NCBI RefSeq assembly: GCF_958295425.1
Contig: NC_081144.1
Span: forward strand, 9,051,186-9,115,185
Length of the DNA: 64,000 nt
DNA from: Solea solea
Taxonomy: Eukaryota > Chordata > Actinopteri > Pleuronectiformes > Soleidae
Direction: 5' to 3'
A program made the position numbers and the translations under genes. Below are positions 49,301 through 61,300 of this stretch, piece by piece; position 1 is the stretch's first letter; every line of letters begins with the position of its first letter. The notes beneath the pieces were generated by a model. The model saw only the letters and a list, made by a program, of their open reading frames with translations. It was not told where the DNA came from and ran no database searches.

Positions 49301-52300
49301 TGGCGCAACGTTTCATTGCCAGGGTGACAGATTTCCATCTGTACTATGAAGGTGGCTGGCTCTTTCTCTCAGCTGTTTTTTTTTTTTCTTTTTCCTGTGC
49401 TGTGCTCTGTCTGCTTCCATTTATGAATAAGAGAGTCAAAGACACAGAACCACAGCCAGTGATGCAGGAGACAGGGAGAGCATTTGACAGTGAGGCACCC
49501 CCTCAGGCTCATGTACTGGATGGCACAACAAAAAAAAGCAGTTCTGTTAATCTCACTTGAATTTTCCAATATAGTTACTTTGAAACCGAAGTTAAGCCTC
49601 TGCAATGTGGCACAATTTATGGTCAGGCTAGAGTCACACAAGGGATTTTAATCTAGCTGTAGGCAAATGGAGTTATAGGTTTTGAAGACATTTCACCTCT
49701 CATACCTTCTTCAGGTATTTAGCCTCTGTAGGCTGGATACTTACTCTAGAGAGTTGTTAAAGTTAAACTATGAAGTTTGTTCAGGTTGTTAGTTTCACCT
49801 GAGTTAATGTGTGAACTAGTGTCATTAGGGGACCTGAGAGTCTGTTATTGTTTGGACTATAGCTGCTCTATGATTTTCATTATAACAAGATTGTTCATTC
49901 TGTGAGCCCGAGATAATGGACAGAAAAAATATAGTAGCAACCATGGATGCTCTCGCCTTTAAAAAAATTAAAATAAAAAAATAAATATGTATATGTATAC
50001 ATATATATGTGCGTGTATATATATGTATGTATATATATATATATATATATATGTAGGAGGAAAATCTAACTTTTTTTTGGAAGTGCAACTTCTCCACCAC
50101 TTATAAAGAGCAGCTTTAGTTCTTGCCTATGGAAATGCATCTGGCATTTAAAAAAATAAAAAAATAAATCATTGCTATAATCAGGATATGGAGGACAAGT
50201 GAGAAAATAATTAATTAGAGCAAACAGCAAAGGCTCTTTTGGAAGTACAGTTCAGGTTCCTACAGCTGAAGTGTTAACACACACTCGTCTGATATCAATG
50301 TGATGCTGCTTCGCTACGGATGGGTCATGAGTAGGCTTGAAACTATAACACTAATTCCGCACTTTTTAGACCCACTCGTAGGGGGACGGGACCTCATTCC
50401 CAGAATGTAAACAGTGTCCTCCATCTTTGCTAACAGTTACGCTAACAGGACCAAGTGTCACCATTTTTCAAAAATGCTACCCCTATTCTAGTAATACAAA
50501 GCTAAATTCAAATCGGTGAAGTATTCCTTTAAGTTAAACTACAAATACTGCATATATATAATAATGTATATAAAATATTGCATCTGGAAATGAAGATGAT
50601 TCAGAAAGAAATCATGATTCATGAATCAGCTGGAAGATAAAAAAAATAAATACACCAAGATACAACAAAGAGGATTCATAGACATAACTATTTGTTGAAT
50701 ACCAAGATATAACTGAACAATAAAGGGCAGGGCATACAACATACAACACCATACTTACGCATGCTTTTCCCATAATAATTCACTTAGTCCTTTTGGACAA
50801 GTAACTTCCCAAAATCTAAAAGCAGGTGATATGACATCCCTGACTGGACTGTTTCAATTATCTTTTGTACAAACTGTATTAGTTTGCCATGACGGTGCAG
50901 ATGGTCCTGTGCTGAGCCAGTAGATATAAAGTAGCTGGATATCAGATTCTTCGCTGTGTAAATGAGGCTGGTTTGGGGAAGATACTCTTAAAACAGGAGC
51001 ATATGGTGGGAGTGTTGCTGCCGTCTGGTGTGGAGCTAATTTGGATTTACTAACTTTTTGTCAAAGACTACGATTCCCACAGTAGCAATCCACTTTCTTT
51101 TCTCTTCTTTTTTTCCCCCAGTATGATTTCCTATCCATATTCAACAGGATCTCTTCAGCGCTGGCTAAGGAGGGAAATTGTGCGTTATTCTGGAGGGGGT
51201 TTTGTTCATGACACAATTGCATACGAAATAATAATCCTGCCAAACAACAAGAATCTAATTATTCATTTTATGAGGTTAAATGAGGTGCTGTGAGACGGCT
51301 GTTTACCTTTCTTATGTAAAACACTAAAGCGCCGAGTTATTTTTGTCTAAACCTTGTCAGCACAGAGACAGAGAACCACCAAACAAACTTCAGCCTCATT
51401 CCACTTACATTTCACCAAGGCAGCTTTCCCACCAGGCTTTAATGTGTGTCACAGATCGGATCTTGTTGCATCAGTAGAATGCTGTTTGGAAAAGGCTAAA
51501 TGTGATTTTGTTTTCAGCCTGTCCTTTGTGTTGGCAGATACAGAACATAAAACTATATCCACATTTTAGTTTTATTTACTCCCTGCAGCCACTCCAGAGT
51601 TTTCAAACCCCTAATATCAACAACTATGCATTATTAGGTGTGTATGGGCCTGGCAATGTATTAGAATGTGAGGATGTAGGTGGACAAGAACAGAGTCTAC
51701 AGATATTCATGGATGTCACCTGCAACCAGGGTCCTGTTGGATGATACCAGCCGTCGAAGTCACTGGTTTCCACTCACATGTGTCATGCTTTATTATTTTG
51801 CTCATTTCTCATCAGGTTTTGTTGAAGAAGACCTGAAACTAGTGATTGAGACTGTTAACTGTTTACTGACTGGCTCATTTGAACTATATTCCAGAAGACT
51901 ACATCCACTTTTCTTTTCATGGACTATGGTGGTGATTAATGCTGTGCAAGAAAAACTTACAAGTGTACAATTTATTTTGAAATATTAGCAGTATAATGTG
52001 AGTGATGGAATGTCGCTAGATGGATGTTACTTCCCGGTTGGAACAGGTCTTTTAAGTTGTTGTGTGGACAAATTAATAATGTGGTTGGGTAACAGATGAA
52101 AATGACCTTTGTGTTTGTCTTCCAGCTGATTAACCAGAAGATCAGAATGTGCATGCAGCTGTACAACTGCAGGTCATTTGTGTCCGTGCTGGAGTACCTC
52201 CTCGCCATGGGCAATTACCTCAATGAGAATGCTGGAAAGGGAAAGGCCAAGGGATTCCGCCTCTCCTCCTTAGCTAAAGTACGACTCCACTGCTGTTGCC

Positions 52301-55300
52301 TGACCTCTGATTGAATTGCAGCCCAGGGCTAATAAGACTACTCATTGATATACACAGCGGAGCTTCTGTGCATCTTCTCTCAGTTTTCCGTCACACCCGT
52401 CCTCTTTGGATGTCCCAGATTCACTCAGAGTCTTTAGCATAGTCATTGTGAAAGTTGTGTGATTGTGGCTACAAGTGGTTAAAGCTCTTAAAAGGAAACC
52501 ATCATGGACAATATGCTTATTGTCTTGCCATACTACCTTGCCTTTTTTAAATATTTTAAATATATTAGTTCCAACACAACTTAACTGCATTCTCAATTAC
52601 ATCTAATAAGGAGTGTATTTTCCAGTGGAATGTCACCAGAAAATCGTCCAATATTTTGAGTTGTACTTTTTTTGTTTTTTTGTCACTTGGTGGATGTCTC
52701 CGCTTGTTACACACCAAAACACCAACCACTCAAGAAAATGTTCTCTTATTAACTATGTCACTATTGGTAATATGTCAAATACTAGAAGAATAATACAAGA
52801 TTTTTTTCCCTCATTAAACATAATTGGAGAATGCAGTTAAGCTGTGTGGAAACAATTTTGAGAGACGGGGTTGTGCCATTCGTACCAATTACAATTACAG
52901 TACCAAATTGTTCAGTGTGGGCGTAGCACCATGCACTCACTGTAACGGTAAGACTGGAAATGGTCACTGCTGTGGTCAGGAAACAGGTCCTACACATAGA
53001 AGTAAAACCACAACTTGCCATTTTTACATTATCTAGTATCAAAACAAATTGTGAAATGAAGGTGTGCACAAAATTGATCTGCCAGCCTCCGCCTGGCCAA
53101 TATGTAGCCTAGAGTACTTCATAATTCAAAAAGAAAAACAAACAGGAGACACATTCAAACAGGAAACACAGCCGTTTTCCATGTTAAGGACTTGTGTTTG
53201 TGTCCTCCTGTGACCTTTCCGTAACTTGTGTGACTTGTTTTCTCTCTTTAGTCACTTGACTTCCTCCTTTGTGCCTCCCATAATTACTACGGCCACTAGG
53301 GATCCCCTTACAATAAAAAATGTAACTATACAGCTTGTTACAAGCTGAAAAACAATCTGTGGCAACATTCCCAGAATGATCCCTTTAAGTTTCAGTGTAT
53401 GATGAATGCATATGTTTTTTAAATCTGTCTTCAGAGGTTTGTGAACGCATTTTCTTCCTTCCTCTGATTTTTAGTTTGAACTACTGTTTTGTGTGCAAGT
53501 CCATTCACTGAGAGGGTTTGAGGGGCAGTGCTCCTGGCACAGGGGTAACATGTCCTCTGCTCTATTTAATGAAGCTGAGGCCTCATGTTTCCTCAGAGAT
53601 GTTTGCAGGTCTAATTGAGAAGTGTAAACTGTTGCTGCTCGAGTCTGACCTTCGTCAGATTGAAGGGTGTCCGCTTCCAAGAGAAATGCTTTAAGGTTAT
53701 CTCAGATATTTTTGCTTTAATTTTGAGCTGTAGTACCCGGTGCGTGTCCTGTATGTGTTGGCTTTAGAGGCTTTACTGAGCTTTAAAAGGGTAAACAATA
53801 GAAAAAGACCACAAGTGCCTATCACAGGATCAGAGAGCCCCTTTTGCATGTCAATGATGTCGTGCCATCATTACAAGTCTGTACAAACTCTTACTGACCT
53901 TCAGTCAGGAAGCTTTTCTTCTACCTGCACTAACACATATAACACATACTGTATGTTTTCTCTCCTTTATGTTTTAAGTCCTTGAGCTGTGTGACAGAAG
54001 GTTATGCACTTATTACTATCCCCAGGTCTCTCAGCTCCGTGGGAGAGACAGGAAATTCACCTTGCTCCATGCCCTTGTGGAACAGATCATGTTGCATGAA
54101 CCATGCGTGGCCACTTTTACCCAAGAGTTGGCAGAATTCGAAACTGTCCCTGGAGGTATTTGCTAATTGAGATTTGATCAAAGCTGCAGAAAAAAAATCT
54201 GTGGGGTTCTTCACCACTGAGTAAAATGTGTACTTTCTGTGTGTGTGTGTGTGTACAGCTTCCATCAAGGGCCTGACCGCAGAAGTAGATGGTGAGTAGA
54301 TCAAATTTTACTACTGTCTCCAAAGACTGTTGTTTATGAATTTGCTGAGGTCAGTGTTATACCGACCCTCCTTTTTTTGTGCCAATGCAAGATCTTTGGG
54401 TGGAAATGGGATACTAGTTGATAGATATTTCTCTTTTCAGTATATTCTTTTTAACACCTTGATCTCACTGTCCAGGGGCGAAATGCGGCCAATCTGATAA
54501 TATTGTCTGTATGACACAGTTGCCACAAGCATAAATGTAACACTTGACTGGATCAAACAGGAGACAGCATCTGGTTTTAAGCAGCTATTTGCTTCAGTGG
54601 TCAGATATGATGGAAGATGACAAAGGTGTGTGTGTGTGTGATTTCAGTCCTGAAGAATGAACTGCAGAAAGTTATTCAGTACAGAAAAACTTTCAAGAAG
54701 AGACATGGTGGAACTCATCACCTCAACTTCTCCAAAGACCTAAAGGTGCGGCAATTATCATTTATTTTTGCATCCATTTAAAGGTTCACTGTATCACCCT
54801 GTATTTCTTCTACTATGTTTCTCTCACTCAAATCAACCATTTATAAGCTACTGATCTCCTTTTGCTCCACATCAGTGCCTTTTACCACCAGCAGCTGCTG
54901 ATCAGTGATATTAGTTTGAGGACCTTCATTAACTTTACCCACTGCTTGACGTGCAGTGGTATAAGTAAAATTAGCAGTACCACACGATGTAAACAGTATA
55001 TTACAAGTAAAAAAAAATTCAATCTACTCCCTGTTTCTCTTAAAGAGAAGTGAGAGTATAAAGTATCAAGTACCTCAAAATTGTACTGAAGTTATTGCTA
55101 CACTTAAAAGTAAATACAAAAGACCCTTCTGACAACGTGAGCATGATTTTGTCACTCTACAGCTACATCTTAGATTGTATTATCACACTCTGACGTACAA
55201 CTCTGTTGATGAAAAGTAATACTACGAGAGGTGTATTATTGGGTCAGTTTTAATGTCTGATACCACTCTCACATTGGCTGTTTTCTCCTGCCTCCAGTTT

Positions 55301-58300
55301 GTATAGCTTCAAATAGTGGACAGACATGAGAGGGGCTTCTAACAGTGTGTTTACATGCAAGTTAAAAGTCTGATTTTCGTCGGACAAAAGCAATAACGTT
55401 AGTCTGAATGAAATCTAGCTAGTCTTAGTCAGACTAACATACCTGGATAGTGTGATTCATAGTCCAATTAATCCTGCATATATACGCTTAGTCTGACTTG
55501 TGTCGGACTTGACGCAAAATCAAATAAATGGATTTTGTCCTCCGCTTGTATTCTCAGACTTGGCAAGTTGTCCGATTGCCTGTCTTAGTCGGACTATGGC
55601 CTTAGCTCAATTAAACTGTGCATGTAAATGCACCGGGTGTCATTAGTATCCATTACTCCTTGTCTTTTACCTCACCCCTTCAGCAGTAGAGAAAAGTGGC
55701 CTATCAAATATATCACAATGTATAGTAATGAACAGTATTTCCTAGTATGCAGCTTTATATCAGCTCTATACCTATGCTTTCTGAACCTACAGCATAATGA
55801 CAGCACTGTATATACAGTATATGTGATTTTCAACTACTTAAATCAAATAAGTCTTTAATCCTATAAGAAAAAAAAACAACCCTTGTTACAGTGTTTCTCA
55901 TGCTCAGTCTGGGCTGTGACTGATTACATGAATTAATATATATGAATAGATGATCAAACTGCTTTTCTCTTTTACCACAGATCCTGATTGATAAACACAA
56001 CACAGATCTCGCTGCTCTGACAAAGTCGTGTGAGGAGATGAAGAAACTCTACTCTCTCATTCTGGTAATCCTTGAGTTACTATTGCATTTTCTCTTCTGA
56101 ACAGCCTTGCAAATGAATAGCCCTCAGTTCCAGTCGTGTTGAGAAGCCACCCTTTAATTACTTGTCATTTTCCCACCTGAAGTGATACTACTGAACATTT
56201 ATTTTAAAGGGAAGTTGCCAAGGCTTTTCCTTTGTGCCAAGTGTCCTAGAGGACTTACATGAGGTTAAAATGAATCTTATACAGCTTTTATAGCCATGTC
56301 CTCTGCCTCATTTACCAGCAAGCACAGCTCATTTGCAGTTTTGAAACATGTTATGATACTTTGGATAAATCTGTTGGGATTAGTGAACAATTTCCACTCT
56401 CTGCTGCAGCCAAGAGGTGTGAGAGACAAATCCATCCTGCCTCTAAATGTGTGACGTTACATCCATGAATGGTTCACCAAATATTGAAAAAGATGGAGTA
56501 GTTTTAAAGCACATTATCTTTGTAACAAAAGAGACGCCGCGAACATGTGGAAATAATTGCAAGTGTGGAGTAAAGACAGGAAACATTAAGACATTATTAT
56601 ACTGCATTCATTCTTACTTACTTTCCATTTCATTGGGGATGTAAAAGTCATGCTCCTGTTTTAAATTCACTGTGTTAAAAGACTTAAAACACACAAGAAA
56701 AATATCTCTCATGCAAGGCTGAGGACTTGAAGATATATGTTGCTTCCTCTCTGTATGAATTTAAAGGGTATAGAACACAGGAAAAATCGAATCAAATCAA
56801 ATAGAACACGTTTTTAATCACAAAAGTGGTGACTTTGTTAAATAAACAATAAATAAAAAGCCCAATAATGTAATAAGTAATAATGCTCTCAACAATCTCT
56901 TACTCTGAAATAGTTGTAATTCACTTGGGGCACAATTTGCAATCTTGCACTTGCTTCCAGTCATTTGGGAGCGATCAGATCTGTCAAACAGAAAACTCCT
57001 CCTTCTCACACATCATCAGATTTACTGAAGGCACTGGTCCCTACTGTGTGCACCTTTAACACAGGGGGCGTACAGGAGAACATTTTCCTTGCTCACTAAC
57101 CTGGTTAGATTAGTTTTATTGAGCTCAAGCCTGTATTTGACATCTTAACAGGTGCTATGTCACTTTTTATGAAGTCCACACCAAAAACAATCAATACAAA
57201 AGTAGTGCCCATTTTCTCACCTTTCCTGTATCTCTATGGGCAATCCATCATCATGGAGAGTCAATTCATCCTTCTCGCTGTATTTGATACGATAGCGTGA
57301 GCTGAGAGCTTGAGGCCCGGAATGGAACTGTGTTGCACTCTGTGCCAACAACTGGGTTCTTTCACATGAGCAAAGGGATATAATGTGTAAAATAAGATTT
57401 CACAATTCCAGGAATTGCATTTTGTCCACATGCTTGTCACAAATAACCGTCTTTATCTTATCCGTTTTGACTGCAATAGACAGCGTAATAATGAGGAGGT
57501 AGTGTAAGAAGGGCTGCATTCACCTACTCACCTTAACACTAACGCTAACCCAACAAGCTACAGGAACATTGTACCATTTTGGGAAGTTGCTCTCTGTCAA
57601 AACAATACCCAAATACCTAGTTTGGTGACATTGAGAAACAGTGTGGGAGCTTCAAGACACTTCCTGATTAAGTGAATGATCCTCTCAGTCATTTTTTCCA
57701 AAGTTGCTTTGTATTGCGGCTTTTGTTTTTAAAGTTGCACACACTATATAACAATCAGCGTGGTTGAAAAAGTGTGACACTGGCCGACTGGCTCACCCTC
57801 TCCGGTCACTCCTAAAGAGCTTGATTTAGACACCTCACTACAGCCGGTGAAGCTTAGCTCTGCTGAACAGCTTGTCAGTTCAGACGTGTTGTACTCCAAG
57901 GTTTCTGCTTCCCGATTCCATTCATTTTTAATCTTTTAATGTCAAATATTTGCAAGACCAGTTTGAAGAGTCTTGACATTCTATTGAGAAGCATTTACAG
58001 GTTTGTTATTTATGATGACATTTAAAGGCAAGCCCTATGTGAAGAATAAAGCCAGCTCTGCAAGTGATGTCATTCATTTAAATGGTAGTACAATACTTAA
58101 ATATTAGTCTCAATATTTTAAGATCTTATTGCCAAAAATTGTGTATAAGGGGCACTCAGTGGTGACGGTTCAGATTTCAGTATCCTTCACCCAAGTGTGA
58201 AAAAATGACATTGTAGTGCAGTAGGCTCTGTAGAAGAGGACCTGCTCCAGGTATATGACATGGATGAATGAATAAATGTATGAATGAATGAAAGAATGAA

Positions 58301-61300
58301 TTAATAAATTCAACAGTGACAACTCAGTAGTTCTAAGACATAGCATGAAACTGATGTGCAGCACAAAGAGTGTGTAGATATTGCTAATTTGCAACTCCAG
58401 TGCCAGAATTCAAATATTCTACATATTATGTAGAATAAACTACAAATACATAATACTACAATAAAATACATACAGATTTAGCTAAAATGGATGACTCTGG
58501 CCTGACTTAAGCCAACATTTAACCTTCATGAATTGAGGATTTTATATCTAAAATTGATTTAGTATAGTTTACAGCCTCTTACAGAAAAAGCTGATGGTGC
58601 AAACTTAGAGCGACGATACAGTATTTGACCGTTACTAGTCCCTGTGCGCCTAGCCATATGAAAACATGTTTCTTCCTTTTTTGGATAATATTGAAAACGT
58701 TATTACAGTATGATTATTATATTTCTCTGCTGCCAAAAGCTTTCTTGCCAAGATCTAAATGAGATGATCGAGTTGCAGTGTGCAGATGATAGTCTGGAAA
58801 GGAACGGCGAGTCTGAAATCAGCCCCTGAGTAAACCATACTTTTTGTGATTACACACATACGATGTAACATATTCATTATTGAGCTGTGGGTGTGGTTAA
58901 GTGCCAATTGGCTGCACAGTACAGCTTCATATTTAAAAAGACAAGGTACTTTGCTCTCTCTGTGGTGGACTTAAATGAAGTATTTCACCCAGCTTACTAA
59001 TGTGTAACAACGTCGTTTGGATGGGGACATTTCATTTGATCTCAAAGTCAATTCAGACATTTACTAGTGCGCCACAAGGTTGCTTTAAAGTCACTAACAC
59101 TTTAGCAAGATGACAGTTTCATGTGTGCAGTTGTCTGATCTGATCGGGGAATGCATTAATGTTGTTATAACAGCATAGCATTGTTTTAAAGCTTCTCCCA
59201 GTGTTCAGGCACGGAATCTGGGTCACTCGAGGGCGAGGCTTAGTCGCAACATCTCCGTGGTAGATGTGCTTTTCAGTGGTGTAGAGTAGAGCAAGAAATA
59301 GGGCAAACAAAATTGGGCCTAATGTATGAATAAATATGCAAATGAAAACTACTTCACATGTATTTCCCCCACAATTTCACAGGCCATTAAAATAACATGT
59401 CATGTATTTTCAACACATACTATGAAAAATAATATTGATCCTCTCGTATATCTCCTGGTAACCCACCAAATTTCAAACAAACCTTCCAGGTAGAATATCC
59501 TCATAAGTTGAATGCATCAATGCCATAAACAAATCACTCCTCCAATTATTAGGTATTAAAAGTGGTGTAGTGCCCGTGGCCTTTTAAAGTTTAACTATTT
59601 GACCTTTAACTGTAGTGTCCCCTTCAGGGCAAGGGTTTATGTTTTTAATCACCAGGCAGTGGTGACAAAATGCACCATCATCCCTGCATATTTAAATCAA
59701 CGCTGAACCAAAAGAAACCTGACTAGTTTGTGTGATTTTTCGTAGTCTTTTGAAAAAGATTTGAACTGTTTGAAATGATAGTTGTCTTTAAATATAGGCA
59801 TTACACAAAGAAGACAAACAAAAGTTCATCTTTGGTTTAATGTCCACCCACCTTGTCCCTGCCCTGTAATATTGTGAGTGAATGCACAATATGCCTTTTA
59901 GGAACAATGTAGAAAATGATTAAGGCGGAATGGGTTGGGGTGTTCTTCAAGAGAGCAGCAGGTTGGGGAAAAGGCATCATATTTTGTCACATCTTGTCAA
60001 GGGACGAATTCCTAATGAAGCCTTTGAATAGCCAACATGCAAATGTATAAAACATAGATGAGGCTTATGAAATTTGTGAAGGTTGGGAACAGAGAGGATA
60101 TGTTTTTTTTTTCCCCGAGTTATTCCTCTCGAGGCAGGATTCTGAATATCATCCAAAGCACTGCATTCAAGAAGATAATGTTCTTTTGCAGTAACTCGCC
60201 TAATTTGTCCTAACATGACAGTTTTTCAATCCATGTCAGAAAAGTCGTTTAGCTCTTCATCAAAAGCTGTCAGTTTCTGTTCGTAGCAGTTATATATTTA
60301 ATCAATAACATACTGTATAACAGCGTGAAAACACCTCAGCGAAGACTTATTCAACTTTGACACATGGGAATCTAATTGGAAACTGTGATACAAAATGGTC
60401 TTGCAACTTTTGTTTTGTGTCGGTATTAGTAACCGCAGATGTGCATCACTGTGAATGCCTCTATTTAGAAACGGCTTCATAGCACAAGGTGATGTAGTTT
60501 TAATGCACATTATGATATTCTGTTTCTTAATGTATATACTGCGGCTGCGCTTTAGTTTGTCAAGTTGAATTGTAGTTTAACAATTATTTTATAAAACATT
60601 GATGAGGCCTATTTTGCTCGTGCCCCCCTTTAAAGCGTACTATAAACAAGTGGATGTTTACACTGTAAAGTGCTTTTACTAAATATTGGACGATTATAGT
60701 GAACGTAATGACACGCTTAAATTTTTTTAACACCCCCCGTTGCCGACATTTAGTCAATTCAGCGTATCAATTATGCACGTCTGATGTCAACATGAAAAGA
60801 AAAAGGGGCATAGAATAATCACAAGCCTTTATTTTTTTATCCCGTCTTGCAAACGGCAATCTCATTATCTCATTATTCTCCTCACGTCTCCCCGCTCATT
60901 ACAGTGGAAACTATTTCTATTACTTTTCTGTTAGCATAACATGTATGCACGCAATTACTCCGATATCTGAAGTGGGGGTTCACAGCCAACTCTGTTGTAC
61001 AGTAAATGTGTCACATAGTATAATCATAGACTGATTCAATTTATAATTATTCAATTATATATAATGTATTAGTGTATTATTAGTAATGCTTCACACAGTG
61101 TAGGCTGCAGCCCACTGGTGGACCTTGGGTGTATTGCACTTGGGCCGAAGCCTGGGCTGTAAAAATCATATTAATAATGACTGTCAGTTAAAATAGTAAT
61201 CACAATTATTGGGTCGATATGATCAAAACAGTTTAATTTCAGGTTTAACTGTTGATAGAGACAAGCAACAATTCACTCTCATAGTCAATTTAGAGTGTCC

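Larger units (their letters stand above)
48050..52125. other. Formin intron 11 (4.1 kb)
   Basis: No exon recognised; the junction from exon 11 to exon 12 is in phase without one. It holds an AC run (48,591-48,610), an AT/GT-rich run (49,987-50,053) and, at about 50,320-50,530, a stretch ending 'GTATTCCTTTAAG' that looks like a dispersed repeat. Confidence 0.5.
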
